64,000 nt of DNA. Origin: Adiantum capillus-veneris (lineage: Eukaryota; Streptophyta; Polypodiopsida; Polypodiales; Pteridaceae). Shown in pieces: positions 25,581 to 37,489 of the stretch (position 1 is the first letter of the stretch; every line of letters begins with the position of its first letter). The notes under the pieces were generated by a model. The model saw nothing but the letters and a program-made list of their open reading frames with translations, was not told where the DNA came from and searched no databases. The stretch spans positions 51,161,768-51,225,767 of the forward strand of contig CM043944.1 of assembly GCA_014529385.2 (NCBI GenBank), in the 5' to 3' direction. The translations under genes and the position numbers were made by a program.

Positions 25581-25854
25581 AAGAATAAGGTCTACCACTT
25601 CTTTCAGTTTTAGGATGGACTTTGAATCTGGAAAAAAGTGCACATGGTACTTGACAATGAAATTGTTTGTGTTGGTTGTGTGTGTAGAACCAATGAAGAT
25701 TCAAAGTCCGTCCTAAAAATGGGAGGTGAAATGTATACCCATAACTTGGTGCTTCTAAGTAACCAAAAGACAAATGAGTGAAACTTATAACTACCATTTG
25801 GCCATTCTAAACAAGTCTTAGAAGGTGGTAGCATTTTAAACCAAACATTCCAAA

Positions 25855-26106
25855 CAAGTTGTGGAAGGGTGGTTGGTGCACTCAATAAACTAGTACTTTG
25901 TCATTCAAAGAACATTGTGTAAATATGGGTGCATCCTAGATCCGCCAATTGTCCAATCTAAACAAGTTGTGCATTCCAAACAAGTTGTGGAAGGGTGGTT
26001 GGTGCACTCAATAAACTAGTACTTTGTCATTCAAAGAACATTGTGTAAATATGGGTGCATCCTAGATCCGCCAGTTGTCCAATCTAAAAAAGTTCTTGAG
26101 AGAAGC
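25855..26106. repeat. Near-perfect 126-bp tandem duplication
   Basis: The segment CAAGTTGTGGAAGGGTGG to GTCCAATCTAAA is present twice, offset by 126 bp (25855 and 25981), with almost no differences. It is therefore a recent duplication compared with the degenerate satellite around it. Confidence 0.85.
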
Positions 26107-27170
26107 AAGGAAATTTTCAATCCACCATCAAGACACTTTAAGCAAGGTATGGATGGAAAAGTGCATCCTTTACTTAATGTTTAGCTATTCTAAACAAGTT
26201 TTACATGGGTTTGGTACATCCAAAATCCATTATTGGGATATTCTTAAAGGTACAATTTAAAAAATGCATTCAAAATGAACTACTGCATAAATTGCTAATA
26301 CATAAGTTTATGCTTTGATAAAATATGTACAATGAGATACAAATTCTTGTATGAATTATGTTTAACATGATACATGAACTTTGAAATAGAGCATTATTAT
26401 GCAAGCTCCAAGAATCTTGTGAAATTCTATGGATATCACTTTAGGAATAAATGTTTGTATGAAATCAAGTATTCATTGCATAACATGGCAATGCCATCAC
26501 AATCCACGGTGTTTATCATGATACATACTCAGTAATGAGTCAGTTTCAAATAGATTATCAATAACTTCCATACGAGGGAATTTATCATGAGATTTGAGTG
26601 ATGTCATGTAAATTCATATTCTGCAAGAAGCTCTTCACCACTTTCTATGTGGAAGCTCGTACTTCAAAGATAATACCACTTATCTCAAAGACTTTATCCT
26701 TTGGAATGGGAAAAGTTTGTATACCAAGAGGATCATCATGCCACACATAATGTGAAAGACATTTTCTTTTAATATCTCTTATCATTTTTGAGTTTGCAAT
26801 AAAAAAATGTTCATATTTTAGTTTAAAAATGTCAAACGTTGTAGACTATATGTTTTAGTTAAGTTTTTTATGTCATGAAGTATCAATTCAACGTAGAATT
26901 TTTTGTATGCCAATTTACATTAAAATATTTTTTAGTAGATATGTTACTTCAAATTATTGATGTAATAAGTAATGATTTATCTTTCCTACAATTTTAAACT
27001 ATTAAGAAAAGGTTCACTGCATGATACTTTTGAGAAAAATTAAAGTCAAAGATCTTAAATCAATGATTAATATACTTGACAATATACATGATGAAACTAT
27101 CATTACATGTTTTAAAAACGATATCAAACTTATTTCAAAATAAAAAGCTTAATTACATGACAAGTGGGTA
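26107..27170. other. AT-rich intergenic sequence
   Basis: No ORF, repeat or motif worth naming. It lies downstream of the 3' end of the minus-strand pseudogene at 27178. Confidence 0.5.
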
Positions 27171-27177
27171 TAAAATC

Positions 27178-29830
27178 TTAGCTCATACTTGCTTCAAGGT
27201 TCAGAAAGTCTGTAACTGATATGGGTGTCTCACCTGTTGATGCTCTTACCGTATTCGATACTCCTTGGTCATCAATGGGCTGATCTAATTGATCACTTTG
27301 AAGTTTTGCCCATTTTTTGACATCGTCATGCTGATTTGCAAAGCTCAAAAGTCTTGTTTTAAGCTTTCTTTGGTCATCAATATTGTCCACAAGGTATAAC
27401 ACTTCCCTTTTCTGCTTAAGTCCCAACTCTGTTATGTAGCCATCACTGAACATGTCAATAAGCTTTAAATCTTCTTTGCAATACTTTTGAATGCATTGCT
27501 TGATTGTCAACTCCTTCTTGAATTGTAGAAACTCGACATCTGACAATTGACTCACACTTCCAAAATCTAGATCAAGGTGTCGTGCATCTAGTATTATGGA
27601 TTATGTCCCTCGATTTGAAGAGCTAGTAAGTCCCTCAAAGGCATCTCCCTTGCTCAAGAACACAAGTGTGGTGAATAATTCTATAGCACCAGTAAATTCC
27701 AAATGCTTCACATTGTGGAATGCCCCAACAAATTGTATTTTGACCATGCTTGTCATACTTTGCAAAGCATACCGTAACTGCACATAGTCTTTATTATTCA
27801 AAAAAGAAAGGATCGCACATTGTGGTTCTGTTGACCCACCTAAAATAGCCATAATTCCATCTATGAGATCTTTGAATCTTTCAGCTGACCATTATAGATT
27901 GCTCTCCAAAGCACGTGTGTTGTCCAAGATACACAATCCTATAGGGATAGGGTTGTTTAGATGGCGCTCTAAGTAAGATCTTCCCTCCATTTGAAGACTG
28001 ACAACATATATAGACCATGGAAGATCTATAATTGAATCTTCTTTGTCTTTCACAATGTTGATCGTTCATTGGATATATTTTCTTGCCTCTTCAAGAAAAT
28101 CAATCTTCTTTGTACCACGTTGTAGTTGTGATGTTAGCCAAGTATCACAGAGTGTCAAGAAATGGGAATAAACAACATCATTAATGTTGTATGTGGTAGA
28201 AAGATTCTCCCAATTTTCACATGGATTCTCCTCATTGAGAAAATGAATTGCTCAAGCAACTCATCTTGAATAATTTGATCTTGTTTCAGTGGCTTGATAC
28301 GATCAGTCATGTCCATTACACCTGGTGTGTCCTTTGCACCCTTAGACAAAACAATCATTCCAGTCTCTATTTTTTTTTGGATCTTTTCTACTTCATCTTC
28401 ATCTAGACCACACAAATATCTAAAAAATGTGGCCCTGGCTTCTTATTCTCTCTCTCTCTCTAATTGCTCTATGATCTTCAACCATCGATCATAAATAGGA
28501 TCAGAGTAAGTGACCATATGAGCTTGTTTGGTGATGAATGATGCACCAACAAAAATCCTTGCCATTTTAAGAAATGCCTGCAAAGCCAAAAAAAATTAAA
28601 TCTAAGAATTTTTATTGTTTTATCATTATATAACCACGAGGGAGAAAGAAAAAGAAAACTTACATCCGAAGGTGTGCGAGATTCTGCACCTTTCACCAAT
28701 GTTTGGACGTGATGGACGTTTTTGAAATATCCATTGACTATGAAGATGCTTGAGAATGTCACTGTAAGGTTGCTTCACATATGGCACCTTGGCCTCCTCA
28801 TTTGCTATGGCTGATATGGCTGTTGCAACTTGTGGGGATGGATCTACAACAATCCAGGCCTTTCTTTTCTCATAAACTTGTATCAGATCCTGGGAGCCAC
28901 CATCCGTTTTCATTTCTTGAAATCTTAACATTTTGGCTGCATAAATTGAGTGTTGTCTATCAATGATCCAAAACTTGTAGTCAACAAGTCTTTCTTCTTC
29001 TACCTCAGTACGTGTCATTGGAACTCCAGACTTTTGGCCACAATTCTTTACAGGAATTAGATAAGCACATGATGAAGGCCGATTTGCACTTGCTTCAAAG
29101 AAGAGTATACAATTTTGTACTTAATCAAGCTTTAGCTGACGACAATTATAATGATCAGGAGCAAGAAAACAATTGACGAGAATCTCGTATTCCTTATACT
29201 TGAAATGGATGTATGTCGAATACTTTTCCATGCCTCCTGTAGCACTCTTCTTTGCTTTTTGGAGCTCGTTCTCTAAGTGATCAGGCTCCACAAACCTTAA
29301 TAAGGGCTGATTTCTTGTGTCCTTTGATCTCAAAATGGCCTTATCTACATTTGAAACACCAGCTGTTGTAACACCCCTTGCCTTTTTGGTTGTGGTCTTC
29401 TTAATTGATTTCTTATTCTTCACTTGCTTGCCTTTCAAAGCAATATAATTGCATCTTGTAGCCTATCTGTAGTGATATCAAATAAATCTTCATTAACATC
29501 CCAACCTCATGAAAACATTGTCTCTTCCTTGTCTTTGACCATTTTTTCAACGACATAGGAATTTGCCAATAGTTGGTACTCAGTATTTCCAGGTATCCCA
29601 ATGTTAATGCACTCAATGTCGGGATGTCCTTCAACTGTTGAAACACTTACAGAGACTACCTGCACTAGATCATCAAATCTATTCTCATCTTCATCACTAG
29701 CCACAAAGACATGCACTTTATGAAATTGTGCACCTTGCACTCCATAAACGTCTAAGTACCATTTTCTCTTATCATCACTTGCAAAGGCAATACTAACAGG
29801 AATCGTCACAGATTTTTGTTTTTGAACCAT
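27178..29830 (-). pseudogene. Decayed gene with ParB-like D-x-QHS motif
   Basis: A minus-strand reading runs from Met 29830 to the stop at 27178, about 860 codons over one clear intron (donor GTAAGT after 28664; acceptor TTTGCAG before about 28577). It is broken by nonsense codons near 29508, 29121, 28448 and later, and by at least two frameshifts. The most telling segment, near 28990-28930, is FWIIDRQHSIYAAKML. It is followed by basic residues and an S-x-I-A-N-E segment, a pattern like the D-G-Q-H-[RS] motif of ParB/DGQHR nuclease-fold proteins. The rest (DKRKWYLDVYG near the N terminus; VQLRYALQSMTSMVKIQF near the C terminus) is unrecognised. It shares orientation and the ParB-type motif with the gene at 59549-63510, but I see no wider similarity. 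The product is not expected to be functional. Confidence 0.5.
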
Positions 29831-29989
29831 TTTTTCTTTGAAATTGAAGAAAACACAAATAACTAGCTAGAATCTATAATGGCACATTGAATGTAATAAC
29901 ACTTTGAAAGTGTATAAATTAAACTGACACATAACATTTTAATTACTCTTCAAAACTTTTAGATTCTAAACTCAAATACTTATCCAATT

Positions 29990-30440
29990 TAGACATTTGA
30001 TAGCCAAAGCAGGTATATCCTAGATCCATAAGTCATCTAGAATAATTTTTTCAAGGTCGGTTATCTTGAATCCTTTAAATTAACCCATTTGAGATAAATT
30101 TTCAAGATTGTACCGATCTTAGATCCACCACTTGTCCATTCTAACCAAGCCTTGAAAGGTGGGTGCATTAAGGAACCACCACTTGGCCATTCTAAGCAAG
30201 TCTTCTAAAGGTGGGTACAATTGTTGGTGTATATAGATTCGTCACATTGAATTTTAAATAAAGTATGTAGGATAGGTAGGTACTACATTCACTATTTGGC
30301 CATTCTAGTCAAATTTTCAAAGGTGGGTGCATCCAAGATAAACCACTTGGCCATTTTAACCAACTTTTGCATGGTGAATGCAATGGTTCGTTTCCCCTAC
30401 GTCCACCATATATCAATTTTAAATAGTGTTATAGAAAAAG
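29990..30440. repeat. Short satellite-like block
   Basis: Several degenerate units with CCACCACTTGGCCATTCTAA and GGTGGGTGCAT lie between 30115 and 30380, related to the larger arrays further right. No gene. Confidence 0.55.
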
Positions 30441-30453
30441 AGACCATAAATCT

Positions 30454-30663
30454 ACGCCAATGGCAGTTATCGATTGATGGATGCAGATGGTAGGCTCCAC
30501 AAAACACGTGTCAATGGATGGAGGTTGAAGCAATAATTTTTGAGATTTGATCAAACACCTATGATGGAAATCCCCGAGGAGGTAGACTCCTCCACCTCAA
30601 TTGAAGAAGGATCAAGTACAACGCTGGAGGCATGAATACCTCTAGCCTTAGGGGGAGGGCTAA
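30454..30663 (+). pseudogene. Second copy of the integrase C-terminal end and polypurine tract
   Basis: From CTACGCCAATGGCAGTTA on, this matches 39098-39310, the last ~60 codons of the element's integrase and its purine-rich AGGGGGAGGG tract. Such sequence should lie only before a 3' LTR, yet here it stands before the 5' LTR. The simplest explanation is that the LTR at 30664 was also the 3' LTR of a former upstream copy. Confidence 0.8.
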
Positions 30664-31730
30664 AGAGGCAAGCTTTTCCATGCATGGGAACCCCCCCATA
30701 TATCTTTGCCCTTTTACCAAAATATTTCCTATTATATAAGTTACTTTTGATTTTTCTTCCCTTTTTCACAAAAGTTTTAGCCTTTATTAAATAAATAAGA
30801 CTTATGCTAATCAATCACGATGTAGCATAAATAAGTAAGCTTTTTTGTTGATCTCTCTTTTGACCTTAAATATTAAATATATATATTCTAAATTACATTA
30901 TATATTTTAGTATTTTCTAATATATTTTTCATGTATATATATTATTCCACCCTACAAAATATTTTATTCACTAGTTTTCATTTTCAAACCTCAACCCCAC
31001 TTTCAAATTTCAATAATACCTCCATCTAGATAATTGCCAATCTTTTCAAAACTCTAGGTCATGTTTTCATACACATGAAGGAGCTTACACTTGAGGCAAG
31101 AGAGAAGTCCACTCAAAGGGGACCACCAAAAGACCTTTGCAGCCACAAATAATACATTATTTGGCTGAATTTTTTAAGTAGATAAGAACCCCCAAATCTG
31201 AAGGAGCGTTCAACATAAAAGATGTAGCTGGTGATCTCAACTTTTAGCTCGATTTTTTTCAGAATTTTTGGAGTTATGAACACGGAGATATGATTTTTGT
31301 AGTGGACCCCAGTTTTCTCGTGTAATGGTGACAAAGGCCATCCCCAATTTTCTTCCCTCTAGAATGGCTATGGTTCTACAACTCTTCAAGCATAATGAGG
31401 TCTTGGCAAGTCTAGAGTGATTCTATCACCATTTTTGGAGGATCCATCCTCATCAACAACTATCCACCTTTGACAATCTCTCTTGTAAATTTCTTACCTC
31501 TCTCTTCTCTCTCTAATAAGCTTATGTCTAGCCAAAGCTAAACTATTATAAATATCTCCTATCCTCTACATCCTACCCACATTCTCTCATCTTCTCTCTC
31601 TATTGAATCTGGTATTTTAAATAATGAGGAGACAAAATGGGAGCCACAGTCACATGCACCCCATTTTCCTAGTCATCAAAGTGGGACACTCACCTCAAAT
31701 AGAAATATTGCTAAATCCTCCCCTCCTTCC

Positions 31731-31738
31731 CTATATAA
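31731..31738 (+). promoter_or_regulatory. Likely TATA box of the 5' LTR
   Basis: CTATATAAGG sits in the middle of the LTR, so transcription would start near 31765. The corresponding part is deleted from the 3' LTR. Confidence 0.5.
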
Positions 31739-31800
31739 GGAGGCCATGAGAGCTCACTAAGGGGGAGAACACACACGCACGCACACACACACACACACAC

Positions 31801-32032
31801 ACCTATCCATACACACTCTTGTGCTACATGCTTGTAGCATGAACCCTAATCACATAATCACAACACCATCATCATCACCATCACCATGCACAAAAGATGA
31901 GAACACACACACACACACCTATCCATACACACTCTTGTGCTACATGCTTGTAGCATGAACCCTAATCACATAATCACAACACCATCATCATCACCATTAC
32001 CATGCACAAAAGATGAGCACCACACCTCCACA
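31801..32032. repeat. 116-bp tandem duplication inside the 5' LTR
   Basis: ACCTATCCATACACACTC to ATGCACAAAAGATGAG is repeated nearly exactly with an offset of 116 bp (31801 and 31917), separated by CA tracts. It lies just downstream of the TATA box. Confidence 0.85.
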
Positions 32033-32699
32033 CCACTTGTAATTAAGGGTTGAAGGCACAATTTCAAGAAGAAGAAGGGTGGACACACTCATGATATTCC
32101 TCGCCATCAACTCCCATCTCTCCATTATGCCTCCTACGATCTTGTCCCCTTCTCATTTTCCTGCCATACGCTACCTATTGTATTCATCTTTTGCAAGCAA
32201 TCAACACACTCCATCTTGGTGCGATACTTTGTGTCGCTTTGGATACATCTCATTGTGACTATGGTATATGCTTGTTCCTTGCCTTTTTCTTCTGCTTATG
32301 TAAAGGTGTGCAGATTCGCCACCTCTTGTATGATAAGTGAGCATACTCGCAAGTTTCCCCTATCTCATTATCTTCCTTACTAACATACACGAGTAGCAAG
32401 CCCATTCTCACTCATTCACCACTCCTCTCACCTTATTCTCCGACCACCCCATTCCACATTTGGGCGTGGATCTTGAAATTGTTTTCCATGTCATGCTTCA
32501 TTGTGTATATGTATGCGTCCTAGCCGCATATCTTGCTAGGTGGTGCCCCTATTGTGTATCCCCCATGATGAGGCCATTGTGCATAATCTTGGTGTAGAGG
32601 CCACCGGGTCTATTTTTCACTTCCACCTCTCATTTGGTGCCCCCACGGAGTAGGGCTCTTGACCTTCAGTTTACACGGCTGACATGTTTACTTATCTTC

Positions 32700-33705
32700 A
32701 TGGACGAGTGGCTTCTTGAATTCTCTAATTGGACCACTGAAGAGGAGGAGCTTCAAGAAGGTTTGACTCAAGTCATCAAGACACTCTTGCCAGGGTGTTG
32801 TATTGTTAGCATAGAAGAAGTGGTAAGACCCTCTTTCCCTACTCAAATTTTTTATATTTCTCATCATCCCCGCAAGCATAAAAGCAAGGCACAAGCTGCA
32901 TCATGCTCACATTGTAGCCAAAAACCGCACCTTCGACATGAGTGCAACCCAAAGTGAAGAAAAGGCCATCATTTTCTCCCTCGACATCCGCATAGGCGTT
33001 CTCACAACGGTAGGCTTTCAAGCAGCACCAGGCTTCTCTACATCTACGTCCCCATCTTTGCCACCTTTTCCACCTACATCCACAACAAGCCTTCACAACT
33101 TGAGGAAGCTCTACGAACGCGTGGTCCCTCCCTCTCCCTTGCACCAAAAGATTCAAGGTTTTTCCAGCGCCGACAATCACCCCGTCTCCAAAACAAAAGG
33201 GTAAATCTTCCAAAGTCTTTCTATACCTCACTCTCATCTCATGAGCCAGGAACTAGAAACAGCAGCATGGATTCTACGTCGTCTACCGAGTGAAGTGGCG
33301 GAGCTTGTCATCGACAAGGTCTTTGACACAGGTTTTGCTTGGCGGAAAGACAAGACCCTCCACCTTCAAGGGGTGTTGCTTGTGAATCAAGACTATGATG
33401 ACGACTTTACAGCTTGATATGTATCCATCCAACTTGGATTAATACAAGTGGTAAGACTCACCACCTACCTCATCACACCTGTGTATACACTAGATGGCAC
33501 TCTATCTTGCAGGAAAGTGAAGTTGCTGAAAGAGAGAGAGTTCAAGCTTTTCCAAGAGCTTGCTAGAGGGACAGTCCTAGAGCTAGAAGACGAAGACAAC
33601 CTTGTCCTGTGGTACTATAAATTTGACCTCGACTACCAAGAGCTCTACACCTCCGACTATAACCTTCCACCACGAAGGAGAGAGCCTTTCCGAATTATCA
33701 TGTGA
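32700..33705 (+). pseudogene. Extra ORF upstream of gag with CCHC knuckle (Tat-type)
   Basis: Begins at Met 32700 (MDEWLLEFSNW) soon after the 5' LTR. Near its residue 70 it has CSHCSQKPHLRHEC, an exact CX2CX4HX4C zinc-knuckle spacing. The frame meets a stop at 32955 and then continues open as a basic, Ser/Pro-rich stretch to about 33294. A different frame continues from 33241 (MSQELETAAWILRRLP) to 33705 with one internal stop. Tat/Ogre-like elements are known to carry an additional ORF between the 5' LTR and gag, and position and strand fit that. Its biochemical role is unknown; nucleic-acid binding is inferred only from the knuckle. Confidence 0.55.
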
Positions 33706-34023
33706 TAGACCCAGCACATCAACCTTTTGCAAGGAACCAAACTTATGAACCACAACGAATTCAATCAATCAAAGTAATCTTGGACCGCAAGATGTTTTAT
33801 CACCAGATCATTACAACCATGTTTGGTAGAGAACTACTGCAAGAGATAAACACCTCTTCTCTACCCTTTATCCTCCCTATGATTAATCATGAAGTGTCTT
33901 TTGATGTAGTTATTTTCATCCTTGTATAGTATGTTTTCCATCCACCGAGCACCCATGTATTGAATCTCTATAAAATAAAAAATAAAAAAAAATCTAAGTC
34001 AAGTTAATTTTCTCACTCTCACA

Positions 34024-35364
34024 ATGGCAAGTGTAGCATTTCCAACATTTACTGGTAAGGTGGGTGAGGATGCTGCAGACTTTCTAGACAACTTGGAAAT
34101 AGCATGTGTCATCTCTGCGAGAGATGATGATGCTTCGCGCTTGCGCATCTTCCCACTTCTAATGAAGGTGGAGGCAAGATCATGGTACAATGCCTTGGCA
34201 CAAGCAACCAAGGAACGGTGGGACTTATTAAGAGAAGCCTTTGTCAAACGTTTTGGAGAGGGCACAACATCATAGAAGCTATGGAAATTGTTGACAGAGT
34301 TGAAGCAGGGCAGTATGCTGGAATACGCATCATATGAGTCAAAGTTTGTAGATTTATGGGGGCGATGGGTTGCATCGCTAAGAGAGGGTGAGGGGGCACT
34401 TGATTTCCTAACGAAGGATCGGTTTGTGGCTGGGTTATAGCCAACTCTTAAAGATAAGGTGAAGGGAAGGTTTCTTGCTACGTATGAGCTAGCAGTTGAA
34501 GTGGCCCGCCTTAAAGACAAGAAGTTGCACCTACAAGACAGGAATATCGATGAAGAGAAAGCCGTTAGGACCCGACCACCTCTAGCACCACCTACAACAG
34601 CCGCCCAGAGGATTCAACCACAAGAACCAATTGAAGATCAGCAAGACCTGCTCTGTCGAATCACCAATCAACTTGAGAATCTCTCGGTCCATTTGATACA
34701 ACAAGGGCATGCACACAATCGCAACCAAGAGCAAGGAAGAGGACAACAAAGGCAAAACCAAGAATACCACTGCTACAATTGTGGGGAGGATGGTCATGGC
34801 ATGTACTACTGTCCACACCCAAGGAGGCAGAATTTCAACAGAGGAGCCAAGAAAAACCAGGTTTCACCACCGAGAGCAAGACCACCACCACCGAGGGCAC
34901 CACAACAAGCACCACCCATGCAAATCCTACAACCACCCATTCAACCACAACCACCACCACAACCTCTCATTCCACCCTTACCCCCACCACTAGTTGGCAA
35001 TCAAACAGTAAGCGTCATCAGTCTTGAAGGTAAAGGAAAGGAGAAAGTGGAGGAGGATATCAAGGGAGTAGCAAAAGGTAAGACCAAGTTTAAAGGAGTA
35101 GATGCCATAGGGGTAAAACGCGCTAGGCAAGGTGAATCTTCCCAAAAGGAAGAAAAGATGAAGACTAAAGGGGAATCTAGCAAAAAGCCGTCCAAGTCAC
35201 GACGTAAAATTGACATTGTAGATTTCTCTTTGGGTGAATGTTCTAAACCATATGATTTGGTTCAAGATGTTTCTGTGCAGGGCCCAAAAATCACCTGGCC
35301 CCAATTACTCCACCTAGCACCTAGGGTGAGGAGACAATGGACAAAGATGGTTAGCACGAGATGA
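34024..35364 (+). pseudogene. Gag of Tat-type element
   Basis: Starts at Met 34024. The N-terminal part has the plant retrotransposon gag fold signature (EARSWYNALAQ, W.LLREAFVKRFGEG). Stops at 34273 and 34438 interrupt it, and the frame then stays open to 35364. A zinc knuckle CYNCGEDGHGMYYC (CX2CX4HX4C) lies near 34770-34812, followed by a Pro/Gln-rich linker and a Lys-rich region. The protease at 35422 is in the same frame beyond the 35364 stop, so gag and protease were probably one polyprotein. Confidence 0.8.
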
Positions 35365-35421
35365 CCAAAGCCAAAGATAGTTGGGGCTATCTCTGGGAGG
35401 AATCTAGATGACATACTTCCA

Positions 35422-35889
35422 GTGATGGATGCTTACATCAAAGGGCAACACATCTCCAATATCTACATCGATGGTGGCGCACAAATATGCGTCATGAGTG
35501 AAAAAATGATGCACTGTTTGGGTTTAGAGATGAGTCGGCCGGCACCATGCCGAGCCAAAATGGAAAATAATTTAATAGTTCAATGTGTTGGTGTCATAAA
35601 TGTAGTTAGGATAAAGGCATTCAACACCGAGGTAGATGTGGACATCTTTGTCATGCCACACAAAGGGGAGGGCTATCCTATCATTCTAGGGAGGCCTTGG
35701 CTTATGGCTATGAGAGCTAAGGAAGACTTGGACACCGGCATAATCCAGATGAAGGATACAAAAGGGAGGCCAATACTTTATGATATGAAGACAGGTCGGC
35801 AATGCGACATGGATCTAGAAACCTCTATGGATGAGTTTTCTAGTGGTGACTCCTTCAACCACTTCAGAGGAGGAGTCAACAGTGAGTGA
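35422..35889 (+). pseudogene. Aspartic protease of Tat-type element
   Basis: The active-site region reads IYIDGGAQICVM, with the catalytic Asp in an unusual DGGA context (DTGA or DSGA is typical), and the later IILGRPWL matches the family's second signature. It shares the gag frame. Its end overlaps the start of the RT frame (35831) by 59 bp in the +1 frame, so either a frameshift mutation or ribosomal frameshifting would be needed to reach pol. Confidence 0.8.
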
Positions 35890-37475
35890 AGAAAGTGACA
35901 GTAGCATTGAGGTGATGGGGATCATTCTCAAGGACCCTAAGAAGATGGAGCAACCTGATTTCTCATCATCAAACCAAGGGGAGACACCAGGTATACAACC
36001 TCTGGTAGAAGCACGTAAGCTACATCAAATGCTCTCTAGTGAGTTGTGTGGGAAGGAGCGTGAAGATTATATTTTGATGCTAAGTAATTTTACCACATTG
36101 TTCATTGATGAATATGATAAAATCACTGGCATCACAGTAGTTCAACATCACATTAAGCTCAAGGAGGGAAGTAAACCTGTAGTGCAGAAGCTCAGGCGGC
36201 TAGGAGTAATTCAACAAGACGCCCTGCTCAAAGAGGTGAGGAAATTGCTAGAAGCAGGTTTTATCTATCCTGTTGAAGACTCGGAGTGGGTTTCTCCAGT
36301 GGTAGTCACACCAAAGAAGAATGGCAACTGGAGGGTTTGTGTTGATTACAAGCCTCTTAATGCAACCACAAAGAGGGACCATTTTCCTCTTCCTTTTCAA
36401 AACGAAATTCTCAATGAGGTAGCAAGACATGAGCGCTACACGGTATGTGATGGCTACTCAGGCTACTTCCAAATTAGCATCGCTGAAGAAGATCAAAAGA
36501 AGACAACCTTCATCACACCATGGGGATGTTTTTCTTACAGAGTTATGCCTTTTGGTCTCACTAATGCTCCAGCCACTTTTCAGCGATATGTAACATTTGT
36601 TTTTCAGCCATTCTTTGGAAAATCAATCCGTGTTTTTATTGATGACTTTTGTATCTATAGCTCTCGCTCTCTTCATTTGGAGAAACTTTATGAAGGTCTA
36701 GCTAGGCTACAAGATTTGGGGGGCCAACTCAATGTGGAGAAATGCCACATTGGTGAAAGCAAGGTTACTCTTCTTGGCCATGTGATCTCGGCCAATGGCA
36801 TTGAAGCTGACCCAAGCAAGGTTCAATCCTTGGTGGCTTTGACCTCTCCCACCACAACAAAGCAGTTGGTCTCTTTTCTTCAAAAGGTGAGGTATTTGAG
36901 TAGGTTCATTCACTTGCTCTCCCGAGTGGTTCTCCCTTTACAACAAGTTACCCATCAAGAGATCTTCACTTGGAGTGAATAAAATGAACAACAATTCAAT
37001 GAGGTAAAACAAATTCTAGCTTCACTTCCCACCATAGCACCTCCAAAGTGGGACGAGCCATTTTATGTAAAACCTAGTGTGGGCAATGACACACTTGGGG
37101 CTATATTGATGCAAAAGGATCCGCAAACTTCGTTCATGCGTTCTATCTACTTCTCTAGTCGAATGATGACTCCATCAGAAAAGGGAGACACGGCAGTGGA
37201 GCACATGGTGCTTGCATTAATGTTTGCTACCACCAAATTTCACTCTTATTTATTGTCTAGACCATTCATAATCTTAACAATGGAAGAAGTATTTCCTTAT
37301 GTAATGCAGCACATGGATGTTTCTTCTAGGATTTCCAAATGGCTCACAAAGCTACAAGTGTTTGACTACACAATGCAAGTGGAGATCTCCACAAGGGCCA
37401 GTCTAGGAGGTATTCTCACTCATCGCCACTATGAAAAGAAGCTAAAGATAAATCCAAATGATCAAGATATTACAC
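35831..37475 (+). pseudogene. Reverse transcriptase and first RNase H of Tat-type element
   Basis: RT motifs in order are [52 protein letters not shown], and the catalytic box VFIDDFCIYS near residues 268-277, then LLGHVIS. A TAA at 36980 breaks the frame inside the RT-RNase H connection. The same frame then continues through SVGNDTLGAILMQ and AVEHMVLALMFATTKF, the retroviral-type RNase H, where the first acidic position is NDT. The frame matches the integrase downstream, so the pol frame carries only nonsense changes until near 38990. Confidence 0.9.
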
Positions 37476-37489
37476 CTGTGCTGGAAGTC

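Larger units (their letters stand above)
30664..32632 (+). mobile_element. 5' LTR of Tat-type element
   Basis: It starts right after the polypurine tract, at the position matching TGAGGCAAGC in the 3' LTR (here mutated to AGAGGC), and ends CCACCTCTCA. At about 1.97 kb it is much longer than its partner, which has lost some 1.1 kb. A PBS-like TTTGGTGCCCCCACGG follows at 32633; I cannot name its tRNA with confidence. Confidence 0.75.

Noticed and set aside
32839-33237. 132-codon minus-strand ORF with cysteines
   Set aside because: It overlaps the plus-strand extra ORF of the Tat element antisense and has no recognised domain.
33999-34520. 173-codon minus-strand ORF
   Set aside because: Antisense shadow of the Tat gag region.
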